Assembly (NCBI GenBank): GCA_003216975.1
Contig: QCHY01000008.1
Span: forward strand, 1 to 64,000
Source of the DNA: Prochlorococcus sp. AG-402-I20
Lineage (GTDB): Bacteria; Cyanobacteriota; Cyanobacteriia; PCC-6307; Cyanobiaceae
Direction of reading: 5' to 3'
Length of the DNA stretch: 64,000 nucleotides
Shown here: positions 29,787 through 38,633 of the stretch, in pieces
How positions within the stretch are numbered: the first letter of the stretch is position 1
Layout: every line of letters begins with the position of its first letter
Program-made: the position numbers and the translations under genes
The notes under the pieces: model-generated
Database searches by the model: none
Seen by the model: the letters and a program-made list of their open reading frames with translations, nothing else
What the model was told of the DNA's origin: nothing

Positions 29787-30434
29787 ATGCAGAACCATCC
29801 AATCCCCTCGGTCACTGATCCATTGCAATACCGAGCAATTGGCTTATTTAGAGGTATTTACAAGCCTCAAGATAATGAGACCTTTACCCGTGGAGAGCTA
29901 ATTGATTCGAAAGGTAATGAAATAGATTCAGTTGTTCTTGGGAGAGTCATAACCTTGATTAGGAATCATGTCCCTCTAGAAAAACCTCACCTCTGGGTCG
30001 TATATCCAAGATGTAGGAATAATCAAAATCTTCATTTGCAAATCACAGGTATTTGGGAGCCAAGTACTTTGCAAAAAGATTTTGTGGAGAACGAGGGATT
30101 GAATGAAGATTCAAGTTTAAAGGTTGACTCTGATGATTTATTGGAAGGTGATGATTATTTTTCAATAAGAGGGGAATTGATTTTTACTAACCCAGAAGCA
30201 AAGGAGGTAGTTATAAAAATTCGTCAAAGACCAAGAAATCAGCAAAAGAAAGCTTTACCTTTCAAACTAAATCTTAAAGGTGAAGTACCTATTAATTATT
30301 TAAAACATTTTGTTAGTCTTAATGTCCGTCGTGTTGGGTATCAACTTTTGGTTGAAGATTTTCAAATAATAGCTCCCATTTCTCAACACAAAATTACTAA
30401 TAAAAGTAAAAAAAATTTGAAAAATAGAAATTAG
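29787..30434 (+). CDS. Conserved hypothetical protein, 215 aa
   Basis: 215 residues, soluble, starting MQNHPIPSVTDPLQYRAIG and containing LFRGIYKPQ, HLWVVYPRCR and IRGELIFTNPEAKEVVIKI segments with beta-rich character and a very basic C-terminus (KSKKNLKNRN). Acidic stretch around 115-130. I do not recognise a family; the basic end suggests nucleic-acid or membrane contact, which is inference. It stands 67 bases before larC on the same strand. Confidence 0.65.
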   Translation: MQNHPIPSVTDPLQYRAIGLFRGIYKPQDNETFTRGELIDSKGNEIDSVVLGRVITLIRNHVPLEKPHLWVVYPRCRNNQNLHLQITGIWEPSTLQKDFVENEGLNEDSSLKVDSDDLLEGDDYFSIRGELIFTNPEAKEVVIKIRQRPRNQQKKALPFKLNLKGEVPINYLKHFVSLNVRRVGYQLLVEDFQIIAPISQHKITNKSKKNLKNRN

Positions 30435-30500
30435 TCTTATCATAAATTATAAATTGATATGCATTCTATTTGTAAAACCGATTATAAAATTTAATCTTAA

Positions 30501-31724
30501 ATGAAATCTATTTTTATTGACTGTGCTCTTGGAATATCTGGAGATATGCTTGCATCAGCATTATTAGATTTAGGTGTCCCGCAATCTATTTTCTTGGATA
30601 ATTTAGTAAGTCTAAATATAGATAAAAATTATAACTTCAAATTCAATGTGGGGAATAGTGAAGGAGTAAAAGGAATTGTTTGTTCAAAATCTGAAATTCA
30701 ATTTAAGGAATTATCTAGAAGTTTTAATGATATAAAAAACTTACTTCTCGATGCAAGACTGAATGATTATGTGAAGAAAAAGTCTATTAGGGTTTTCGAA
30801 ATCCTTGCAGAAGCAGAAGCAATTGTTCATGGGAAAGAAATATCAGATGTTCATTTTCATGAACTAGGTTCAATGGATTCCATACTTGATATTGTTAATG
30901 TTTGCTCCGCTATAGATTTTTTAAAGCCATATAAAATTTATTTTTCTAATCCACCTTCAGGGAAAGGAATTGTATCCACCTCTCATGGCCCTCTCCCAAT
31001 TCCAGTACCAACAGTTCTAGAAATAGCCAGGCAAAAAAAAATCCCATTAACGTTGCTTGATGATAAATATTCTGGCGAAATAACAACCCCTACTGGTATA
31101 GCATTGATAGCAACTTTTATAGATAAGTTTGATCAACCAGATAAAATAAATATTAAAAAGATTGGTATAGGTTTAGGAAGTAAAAATATTTCTCGGCCTA
31201 ATTTTTTAAGAGTTTTGCTAATAGATGAAAAAGATGATTATATTGAAAATAATGAACCTTCTTATGAAACTATAATTTCTCAAGAGGCTTGGATTGATGA
31301 CTCAACACCTGAAGATGTTGCAGTTTTAATCGAAAGACTCAGATCTGCAGGTGCTATTGATGTTATTTGCTATTCGGTCGATATGAAAAAAAATAGAAAA
31401 GGTATATGTATACAAGCTATTCTAAATCCCAAGCATAAAAATTTACTAAGGGAGGTTTGGTTTAACTATAGTACAACTATTGGAATAAGAGAAAATAAGA
31501 TTAGTCGCTGGATACTTCCAAGAAGAAAAGTGAGTCATAAAACTAAATTTGGGACAGTTAATGTGAAACAAGTAATGAGACCAAATGGTAAGATTTCAAC
31601 TAAAATAGAACATAAAGACTTGACTCAAATAACTTTAAAAACTGGAATTCCAATAGAAGAGATACGTCATAAATTAATCCTAGAATTATCAGAATTTTAT
31701 GAATTAGATGATTACTCTTTTTGA
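30501..31724 (+). CDS. larC: LarC-type nickel pincer cofactor biosynthesis protein (DUF111)
   Basis: LarC inserts nickel into the pyridinium-dithiocarboxylate pincer cofactor of lactate racemase-type enzymes, using CTP. The 407-residue protein keeps the N-terminal DCALGISGDMLASALLDLG, the metal-like HFHELG near 119-124, GKGIVSTSHGPLPIPVPTV near 154-172 and GEITTPTGIAL near 193. It is one uninterrupted frame, whereas in Lactobacillus plantarum larC is joined by a programmed frameshift. No larA, larB or larE is nearby. It could serve another nickel process. Confidence 0.85.
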   Translation: MKSIFIDCALGISGDMLASALLDLGVPQSIFLDNLVSLNIDKNYNFKFNVGNSEGVKGIVCSKSEIQFKELSRSFNDIKNLLLDARLNDYVKKKSIRVFEILAEAEAIVHGKEISDVHFHELGSMDSILDIVNVCSAIDFLKPYKIYFSNPPSGKGIVSTSHGPLPIPVPTVLEIARQKKIPLTLLDDKYSGEITTPTGIALIATFIDKFDQPDKINIKKIGIGLGSKNISRPNFLRVLLIDEKDDYIENNEPSYETIISQEAWIDDSTPEDVAVLIERLRSAGAIDVICYSVDMKKNRKGICIQAILNPKHKNLLREVWFNYSTTIGIRENKISRWILPRRKVSHKTKFGTVNVKQVMRPNGKISTKIEHKDLTQITLKTGIPIEEIRHKLILELSEFYELDDYSF

Positions 31725-31738
31725 TATTTAATTCTAAT

Positions 31739-32689
31739 ATGATTAAAATTAAAAGAAATAATTTTGTTTTTGGAATGATCTCTAAAATCAACATTAAACT
31801 GTTGATAACATTGATTTGTTTTGCATTCATTGGGACTTCAATATATGGAAATTTTGAGTCTTTATCTAATCAGGTAATTGGTAGTCAAGAGATCTTATGG
31901 TTATCAGGAGGAATTTTATTTAGTTTTTTAAGTATAATTATTAATGCCTATGCTTGGAAATTTTTAATAAATAATATTGGCTGTAATACTAGTAATTTGA
32001 ATATAATAAAAATATTTTTAGCTACAAATATATATAAATACTTACCTGGAGGAATATGGCATTTTATATCTAGATTTAATACCTTACGATTGGAATTATC
32101 AACTGAAAAATCAATAGAATCTATTTTATTAGAACCATTATTAATGCTGGTTGCAGGTTTGATTTTTGTGCCTTTTGGGAGTTTTAATATACTTATATTT
32201 ATACTTTGCTGGTCATCTACCTTATTCTTCTTGCCAACATTTAGACAATTTTTAATTAAAAAATTGAAGTCAATGAAAGCCAATTTTTTTACAAAAATTG
32301 ATCATCTGAAAGATAGAAAATCAGCAAAAAATAATCAAAATATTTCAAGAAGGATGTTTTATCCCTATAAGCCATTATCTGTAGAGGTGATATTTGTTTT
32401 TTCTCGCTTTCTTGGCTTTTTATGTTGTATAAATGCATTTTCGATTGGCTCATTAATTTCTCAAGGTGAGTTAATAGCTACCTTTTCTTTAGCATGGATA
32501 ATTGGCCTTATAGTACCTGCAGCGCCTGGCGGCTTAGGTGTCTTTGAATCTGTGATTCTATTTAGTCTTTCTTCACACTTGCCAGAAGCACCTCTCTTAG
32601 CTTCATTGCTTTGTTATCGCCTTGTTTCAACAATTTCTGATATATTGGCAGCTTTGATTTATCCAGTTAGGAAATTATTTAAAGGTTAA
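31739..32689 (+). CDS. Lysylphosphatidylglycerol-synthase-type membrane protein (UPF0104)
   Basis: About 316 residues with roughly seven or eight membrane segments, the MprF flippase-like domain family without the aminoacyl-transferase domain. The late motif GLIVPAAPGGLGVFESVILFSL (seen near residues 256-277) is the family signature. Such proteins move lipids or polyprenyl-linked cargo. Two starts are possible: TTG at 31721, overlapping the larC stop, or the ATG at 31739 chosen here. Strongly AT-rich coding region. Convergent with the ABC permease gene 7 bases away. Confidence 0.75.
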   Translation: MIKIKRNNFVFGMISKINIKLLITLICFAFIGTSIYGNFESLSNQVIGSQEILWLSGGILFSFLSIIINAYAWKFLINNIGCNTSNLNIIKIFLATNIYKYLPGGIWHFISRFNTLRLELSTEKSIESILLEPLLMLVAGLIFVPFGSFNILIFILCWSSTLFFLPTFRQFLIKKLKSMKANFFTKIDHLKDRKSAKNNQNISRRMFYPYKPLSVEVIFVFSRFLGFLCCINAFSIGSLISQGELIATFSLAWIIGLIVPAAPGGLGVFESVILFSLSSHLPEAPLLASLLCYRLVSTISDILAALIYPVRKLFKG

Positions 32690-32696
32690 AATCTAT

Positions 32697-34214
32697 TTAG
32701 TTATTTTTGTTATTTAAGCTAGGTATTAGGGCTAAAGAGGCTATTAATCCCAAACAAATTATTATCATTGAAGGTAAAATAGATTCTGCTACTCTTTCAT
32801 CTCCTGCATATTGGAATATTCGTACGGAAAGCGTATCAAAATCAAATGGTCTCAAAATAAAAGTTAGTGGTAATTCTTTTATTGTGTCAACAAAAACAAG
32901 AAGTATACCTACCAACATAGGTCCTTTGAGAAGTGGTAAATGTATTTTGAAAAGGACTTCTGACCAGTTCTTCCCAAGATTTATCGCTGCATTATCTATA
33001 TTTGGTGAAATCCTTTCAAAGCCAGCATCAATACCACCTTTAGAAACAGCTAAGAATCGAATGCTATAGCCCCAGATTAGTAAGCATAATATGTTTATTT
33101 GCCAGATACTTCCTTTAAAGGAAAGAAGAGCAAGGGCTAAAACAGATCCGGGAATTGCATAGCCACTACTGGATAAGAAGGTCAATATATTGAGCCATTG
33201 ATGATTATGCCATCTCTTGGAAATTGATAAAATTAAGGATATAAATATCGTTATTAATGAAACAACTAAGGCTAAACTAAAACTTCTAATAGTTAATCCA
33301 ATTAAATCTGTATTGAAACCTTGATTCATCTGATCAATATTTATTATTGCCCATGTAATTGGAATGCCTAATGTAAATATTGGAGGAGTAAAGGTTATAA
33401 CTTGAGCAAGGAATAGATTTATACCTTTTAATTCCCATTTTGCTGAATCTTCACTACTTATTCCGTCTGTCCATCGTTTACTTCTTTCTCTTGATTTGCG
33501 TTCAATTGCAACTAATATAAAAACTAAAATCAGAGCAAATAAGGCAAGAGCAATGGCACCTGAGGGCTCACCTTCCTCTATCCAACTCTCAAGTATTCCC
33601 GCTGAAATACTTGGAATATTTAAAAGTTGAACGGCACCTAACTCATTGATGATCTCCATCGCCATTAAAGCTAACCCAGCAGTAATTGAAGGAATTGCTA
33701 TTGGCAGAGAAATTCTAAAAAAACTTTTCCAAGGACCTATCCCAAGAGTTCTGCATGCTTCAATTTGTTTTCTACCGCCTTTCGTAAAACTTTCTGAACT
33801 TAGTAGAAATAGATATGGGTAAGTTGTGAATGCCATTATTACTACACCCCAAAGCATACCGGTAATTCTGATGGAATTTATGCTGCCGAGATCAATTAAT
33901 GTAGCGGCCAAAAGATAAGCTGGAGTTGCGAAAGGAATTAGTTGGCAAATTCTAAGTATTTTTCTGCCTTTGAAATGGCAATTGGCTAAAATCCAACCAT
34001 TTGCTATGCCTAAAAATCCTCCTAGAGTTAGAGAAAAAATCAATAGTAAAATAGTTCCTTTTATTTCATTAAGATTGGCTATTGTTAAAAAAATAGAACC
34101 TTTTTGAATACCGTATAAACCCTCTCTTATAAGAGTAAATAACGGCCATAAAATAAAAAATGTTAATAGGAATACTAAGTACTTTAATATATATCGACTA
34201 TTATTTAATCCCAT
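32697..34214 (-). CDS. Fused ABC transporter permease, Fe(III)/thiamine type (FutB/FbpB-like)
   Basis: Inner-membrane permease with two fused six-helix halves, as in ferric-iron (FbpB/FutB) and ThiP importers. Each half carries an EAA loop: EACRTLGIGPWKSFFRISLP in the first and NAAINLGKNWSEVLFKIHLP in the second. No binding-protein or ATPase gene is adjacent, so partners must be encoded elsewhere. I chose ATG 34214; a TTG at 34319 would add 35 polar residues and overlap the GTPase gene by 11 bases. Iron import is the likely role in an iron-poor ocean; zinc is possible given the neighbour. Confidence 0.8.
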   Translation of the reverse strand: MGLNNSRYILKYLVFLLTFFILWPLFTLIREGLYGIQKGSIFLTIANLNEIKGTILLLIFSLTLGGFLGIANGWILANCHFKGRKILRICQLIPFATPAYLLAATLIDLGSINSIRITGMLWGVVIMAFTTYPYLFLLSSESFTKGGRKQIEACRTLGIGPWKSFFRISLPIAIPSITAGLALMAMEIINELGAVQLLNIPSISAGILESWIEEGEPSGAIALALFALILVFILVAIERKSRERSKRWTDGISSEDSAKWELKGINLFLAQVITFTPPIFTLGIPITWAIINIDQMNQGFNTDLIGLTIRSFSLALVVSLITIFISLILSISKRWHNHQWLNILTFLSSSGYAIPGSVLALALLSFKGSIWQINILCLLIWGYSIRFLAVSKGGIDAGFERISPNIDNAAINLGKNWSEVLFKIHLPLLKGPMLVGILLVFVDTIKELPLTFILRPFDFDTLSVRIFQYAGDERVAESILPSMIIICLGLIASLALIPSLNNKNN

Positions 34215-34308
34215 ACGAGTATAGTCGAATGGGATATTTTTTTCTTTTTTGAAGACCCTTGATGTGGTTTTGTTGTTGTTCAATTTATCCCTAATTTGTA
34301 TTTTGTGA

Positions 34309-35349
34309 TTATTTATCAATACATAAATTTAATTGAGATAGTATTTTCTCTTTATCTAATTCTTTTCCAATTAAGACAAGTTGATTATTCCTTTCTTCTC
34401 CCCATTCACTATCATCAATAGAAATTCTTTTACCAGCGAGGTGAAAGACATGTCTCCTTTCGCTTTCGGAAAACCAAAGGATACCCTTTGCTCTAAAAAC
34501 ATTACTTTTTAATTGATTATCTAGAAAATATTGGAATTTTCTAAGAGAGAAAGGTTCTTTAGTTTGAAATGAAATAGAAAGAAAATCTTCAATTTTATTA
34601 TCTTCTTCTGAGTGAATATGTTCATGTTCATGTTCATGTTCATGTTTGTGTTCATGTTTGTGTTTATTAGAGTGATCATGACTTGATTCTTTGTGATTTA
34701 TTTGATCAGTTTCGAATAGACCCACGCTTAATAATAGATTGAGAGGAATATTCCCTTTAACACTTTTTAAAATTCTCACATCATTTTTTAATTCATTTAA
34801 TTTGGTTATGGTTTCTTCTATACTTTTATCAGTTACTAAATCACATTTGTTTAGAAGTAAAATATCACTATAGATTACTTGTGATCTGCCTATTGAACTT
34901 TCTAAAGCAACATCATTAAAGTTCTCAGCATCAATTAAAGTTATAATAGAATCTAATCTTGTTTGATCTCTTAATTCACTTCCAAGTAATGTCATTGCAA
35001 CTGGAAGAGGATCTGCTAATCCTGTAGTTTCAATAATAATGTAGTCTAACTTCTTGTTGACATTAATTAACTTTTCTATTGCTTCTACTAACTCACCATT
35101 TATAGAACAACATATACATCCATTACTTAGTTCAATCATTTCTTCTTCAGTCTTAATTATTAACTCATTATCAATTCCTATTTCACCAAATTCGTTAACT
35201 AATACAGCTGTCTTTATACCTTTCTGATTAGTAAGGATATGATTTAATAAAGTTGTTTTTCCTGATCCTAAAAATCCTGATATAATTGTAATAGGAATAT
35301 TAGTTTTGGAAACTATATTTTCTTTAACATTAGATTCATTTGTGTTCAT
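34309..35349 (-). CDS. COG0523 (CobW/ZNG1) metallochaperone GTPase with His-rich linker
   Basis: G3E-family P-loop GTPase that delivers metal, often zinc, to client enzymes. The 346-residue protein has the P-loop SGFLGSGKTTLL with Lys31, the metal-binding CICC at 78-81, NKCDLV near 172 and a CobW C-terminal domain (FRAKGILWFSESERRHVFHLAG). A His-rich linker at about 217-245 alternates His with Glu/Lys and comes from a six-base tandem repeat. The His cluster points to storage or sensing of zinc, nickel or cobalt. Part of a minus-strand metal/pterin group. Confidence 0.88.
   Translation of the reverse strand: MNTNESNVKENIVSKTNIPITIISGFLGSGKTTLLNHILTNQKGIKTAVLVNEFGEIGIDNELIIKTEEEMIELSNGCICCSINGELVEAIEKLINVNKKLDYIIIETTGLADPLPVAMTLLGSELRDQTRLDSIITLIDAENFNDVALESSIGRSQVIYSDILLLNKCDLVTDKSIEETITKLNELKNDVRILKSVKGNIPLNLLLSVGLFETDQINHKESSHDHSNKHKHEHKHEHEHEHEHIHSEEDNKIEDFLSISFQTKEPFSLRKFQYFLDNQLKSNVFRAKGILWFSESERRHVFHLAGKRISIDDSEWGEERNNQLVLIGKELDKEKILSQLNLCIDK
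34621..34662. repeat. Six-base tandem repeat (TTCATG, with TTTGTG variants)
   Basis: About seven imperfect copies of TTCATG/TTTGTG in a row encode the alternating His-Glu/His-Lys linker of the COG0523 GTPase. Such a repeat can change length by slippage and so tune the metal-binding tail. Confidence 0.7.
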
Positions 35350-35374
35350 CTTAATGGAAGTAGGTAATGATACA

Positions 35375-35662
35375 TTAGGTATTGATTAATTTATCAATAG
35401 ACTCAGCAAGCTTGATGTCGATAGTAGTAATTCCACCTTTGTCATGAGTAGTTAGATTGATTTTAACTTTATTATATGTATTCTGCCAATCAGGATGATG
35501 ATCCATTTTTTCTGATAAAAGAGCAACCTTACTCATAAAACCAAAAGCATCAATGAAATTATCAAATTTAAATTCTTTCTTTATCGTTTTATTATCTATT
35601 ATCCAAGAAGGATTCTTTTCTATAAAATAATCTAGTTGAGGTTTCTCTAATAATGAAGTCAT
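35375..35662 (-). CDS. phhB: Pterin-4a-carbinolamine dehydratase (DCoH/PhhB family)
   Basis: 95 residues. The family active-site pattern is present at about 51-70: [16 protein letters not shown], with the His-His-Pro triad, followed by the TTHDKGGIT region with the third His. It dehydrates 4a-hydroxytetrahydropterin; in bacteria without aromatic hydroxylase it may act in molybdopterin or folate-like chemistry. It lies 25 bases upstream of the COG0523 GTPase and 19 bases after yjbQ on the same strand, suggesting a shared transcript. Confidence 0.88.
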   Translation of the reverse strand: MTSLLEKPQLDYFIEKNPSWIIDNKTIKKEFKFDNFIDAFGFMSKVALLSEKMDHHPDWQNTYNKVKINLTTHDKGGITTIDIKLAESIDKLINT

Positions 35663-35681
35663 GAGTTTTTTATATTTAATT

Positions 35682-36143
35682 TTAATTTAAATCAAAATCA
35701 CCAATTGCATGCAATTGTAATGACCTTGATTTATTTGATGTTCTATGTTCCCATATGTAAATTCCTTGCCACAAGCCTATTTTTAATTCACCGTCAACAA
35801 CACTGAAGCTTAAATTGTTGGAAGTAAGCATTGTTCTGATATGAGCAGGCATATCGTCTAAACCTTCTTGTGAATGAAGATAATCTATTTTTCTACTACT
35901 TCTGTCAATAGGATAAAATCCCTTCTCTGGAACAATAGCTTTCATGTATGCTGATAGGTCTTTTAGAACATTAATATCCGCATTTTCATTTATAATTAAA
36001 CTACAGCTTGTATGCTTTAGAAAAATAAGAAGTATTCCTTTTTGAAACTTTTTATAATGGATCCAATCATTAATGTCTTTCGTAATATCAGTAAAACCTT
36101 GTCCTCTCGTCACAAAATCTAAAGTAGAAAAAATCTGTTCCAT
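35682..36143 (-). CDS. yjbQ: YjbQ family protein (UPF0047, secondary thiamine-phosphate synthase type)
   Basis: 153 residues typical of YjbQ/UPF0047. Conserved parts are [10 protein letters not shown] near 12-21, [16 protein letters not shown] near 42-57 (with the conserved His and Ser) and GTW-like [12 protein letters not shown] near 127-138. Members have weak thiamine-phosphate synthase activity, but the physiological role is unclear. First gene of the minus-strand group yjbQ, phhB, COG0523 GTPase, permease. The 230 bases upstream hold the promoter for this group and for the M32 carboxypeptidase. Confidence 0.88.
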   Translation of the reverse strand: MEQIFSTLDFVTRGQGFTDITKDINDWIHYKKFQKGILLIFLKHTSCSLIINENADINVLKDLSAYMKAIVPEKGFYPIDRSSRKIDYLHSQEGLDDMPAHIRTMLTSNNLSFSVVDGELKIGLWQGIYIWEHRTSNKSRSLQLHAIGDFDLN

Positions 36144-36374
36144 TACTAATAAACTGCTTGACCTGACTACACTAAATACTAACAGGTTGGTTCTTTTTCT
36201 ATTAAGTTAAACTATTTTGAATCCGATCGTATACAAAAGATATAATTTTTTGATTTTTTAAATAATGAATAATTTAATTAAGAACTTATGATTTAATTTA
36301 TTTTAAATTGATCAAATATGAATCTATTTTCATTAACTTGATATTAGAATTACAGAAATATCAAATGGAATACG

Positions 36375-37904
36375 TTGTCAAAGTCTGCTTGGCAGCTTTT
36401 GGGTGAGTACCTAAAAGATACGCAGTTACTGGGATCTATACAAAGCACTCTCTACTGGGACCAAAATACATCTATGCCTATTGCTGGTTCTACATGGAGA
36501 GGTGAGCAATTAAGTCTTTTAGCTAAGCAACTTCATGCAAGACAAAGTTCTGAACAGTTCGAAATTTTAATAAAAGAAGCAAAATCTGAACTTCAAAATT
36601 TAAAAGAGAAAGATGATTTTGAATCAGAACTTATGACAGATAGGTTTAAAAATATTGAGTTGCTTGAGCAAGATTTCAATAGACAAAAAAGATTGGATCC
36701 TAAATTGGTTGTTGAGCTTGCAACAGCAAAGTCTGAAGGTTATATGTGTTGGCAGGAAGCTAGGAAAAATAATGACTTCAAAAGTTTTTCTCCAGCTCTC
36801 AAGAAATTAATTTCACTAAGAACAGAACAATCCAATCAGCTCTGTGAAGATAGAAGTTGCTGGGAGACACTTGCCCAGCCTTTTGAACCGAACTTAACGA
36901 TTAATCGTGTAAGCGAACTATTTGAACCTTTAAAAAAAAGATTGCCAGAATTGATTCAGAAGGCCTCGACAATAACTAATAAAAAGAGTAAAAAATGGGA
37001 TTTAGCAAATAACGATCAAGAAAAGCTCTGTCAAATACTTTTAAATGATTGGTCTAGGGATCCTTCTAATACAGCTATAGCTAAGTCCCCTCATCCATTT
37101 TCAATAACTTTAGGTCCGGATGATTATCGAATTACGACTCGAATAGTTAAAGGTCAGCCATTTTCTTGCTTATTAGCTACTGCCCATGAGTGGGGACATT
37201 CTCTGTATGAACAAGGCTTGCCTTCTAAAAGTCACCAATGGTTTGCATGGCCATTAGGTCAAGCAACTTCTATGGCTGTTCATGAGAGTCAATCTCTATT
37301 TTGGGAAAATAGAATTGCTAGGAGCTTTTCATTCGCAAAGTCTTTTTGGCATCATTTTGAGAATGCGGGTGCTCCAATCCACTCTGGAAATGATTTATGG
37401 ATCAATCTAAATCCATTTACTCCCGGGTTGAATCGAGTAGAGGCCGATGAACTTAGTTATGGCTTGCACATAATGATTAGGACTGACTTGGAAATTGATC
37501 TTCTAGAGAGAGGGCTTTCTGTAGAAGATCTGCCTAATGAATGGAATAAAAGGTATTTGAATCTTCTAGGTGTTTCGCCAGAAAATGATACTGAAGGATG
37601 TTTGCAAGATGTTCACTGGAGTGAGGGGATGTTTGGTTATTTCCCTTCTTATTTGCTTGGTCATCTTATTAGCGCTCAGTTAACAAAAACTCTTGAAGAG
37701 GATTTAGGAAAAATTGAAAATATTATTGAAGCTAATGAAATCAGTAAAATATTGGGTTGGCTTCGCAAAAATGTTCATCATCATGGGAGAAGTTTGGATT
37801 CAGAGGAACTTGTAAAGAAGGTCTCCGGAGCAACATTATCACCAAATTATTTTCTTGAATACTTAGACAATAAACTTGAAAAGCTTTCTAGAATCTCTAA
37901 TTAA
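36375..37904 (+). CDS. Carboxypeptidase Taq, M32 metallopeptidase
   Basis: Zinc or cobalt carboxypeptidase of family M32. The 509-residue protein contains HEWGH at 271-275 (the HExxH zinc site) with the downstream Glu in HESQS near 307, TLYWDQNTSMP near the N-terminus and HIMIRTDLEIDLLERG near 367. It starts at a TTG (36375); the ATG at 36365 is out of frame. It probably degrades peptides for amino-acid recycling. It is a metal enzyme beside the metal chaperone group, but on the opposite strand. Confidence 0.93.
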   Translation: MSKSAWQLLGEYLKDTQLLGSIQSTLYWDQNTSMPIAGSTWRGEQLSLLAKQLHARQSSEQFEILIKEAKSELQNLKEKDDFESELMTDRFKNIELLEQDFNRQKRLDPKLVVELATAKSEGYMCWQEARKNNDFKSFSPALKKLISLRTEQSNQLCEDRSCWETLAQPFEPNLTINRVSELFEPLKKRLPELIQKASTITNKKSKKWDLANNDQEKLCQILLNDWSRDPSNTAIAKSPHPFSITLGPDDYRITTRIVKGQPFSCLLATAHEWGHSLYEQGLPSKSHQWFAWPLGQATSMAVHESQSLFWENRIARSFSFAKSFWHHFENAGAPIHSGNDLWINLNPFTPGLNRVEADELSYGLHIMIRTDLEIDLLERGLSVEDLPNEWNKRYLNLLGVSPENDTEGCLQDVHWSEGMFGYFPSYLLGHLISAQLTKTLEEDLGKIENIIEANEISKILGWLRKNVHHHGRSLDSEELVKKVSGATLSPNYFLEYLDNKLEKLSRISN

Positions 37905-38031
37905 AATATACATTTATTAGGGTAAAAATTACGTAAAACATATTTTTTGTTGAAATTTTTCTAAATTATTTGCCAGAACTTCATTTGCATTTACTGCGTT
38001 GATTTACCATGTAAGTACATAAAAAAATACT

Positions 38032-38619
38032 ATGGCTAACCTTGATCAAGCACCTAGCAGAACAATGCCTAATCTGCTTCATGTCTTACCTGCGTTTGCC
38101 AATGAATCTGAACATAGAGTCAACACAATCGTTGAGTTGAATTCAAACACAATAAATAAATACGAGCTTATTACTGAAACAGGGCATCTAAAACTTGATC
38201 GAGTTGGATATTCGTCCCTCGCCTACCCTTTCGCTTATGGATGTCTTCCACGAACATGGGATGAAGACGGCGATCCGTTAGATATCGAAATTGTGAATGT
38301 TACAGAGCCATTAGTACCCGGTTCAATTGTTGAAGCAAGGATTATAGGAATCATGACCTTTGATGATGGAGGTGAAGTTGACGACAAAGTTATTGGCGTA
38401 ATAGCCGATGATAAGAGGATGGATCACATAAAAAGCTTTGAACAATTAGGAAAGCATTGGATTAAGGAAACAACTTATTATTGGGAGCATTATAAAGATC
38501 TTAAAAAACCTGGTACTTGTAATGTAAATGGCTTCTTTGATGTTGAAAAAGCAGTTGAGATTATCAAATCCTGCGAGAAGCGTTACTTATCTGAAATAGA
38601 TCCTAATTTAATTAATTGA
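38032..38619 (+). CDS. ppa: Inorganic pyrophosphatase, family I (catalytically complete copy)
   Basis: Hydrolyses pyrophosphate released by biosynthesis. The 195-residue enzyme keeps the full DGDPLDI signature, with all three metal Asp of D-x-D-P-x-D, plus Lys and Glu in NKYE, Arg in LDR, YPFAYG, DDGGEVDDK (Asp-Asp-Lys) and HYKDL. Its sequence is unlike the second copy at 53.8 kb and unlike the usual cyanobacterial enzyme, so it looks like a separate lineage, possibly gained by transfer; base composition gives no extra sign. Convergent with hemC. Confidence 0.95.
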   Translation: MANLDQAPSRTMPNLLHVLPAFANESEHRVNTIVELNSNTINKYELITETGHLKLDRVGYSSLAYPFAYGCLPRTWDEDGDPLDIEIVNVTEPLVPGSIVEARIIGIMTFDDGGEVDDKVIGVIADDKRMDHIKSFEQLGKHWIKETTYYWEHYKDLKKPGTCNVNGFFDVEKAVEIIKSCEKRYLSEIDPNLIN

Positions 38620-38633
38620 ACTGTTTGAATGAT

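Noticed and set aside
36144-36374. Possible Zur or Fur box upstream of the metal group
   Set aside because: The region is AT-rich with several weak dyads, but none matches a known operator well enough to claim.
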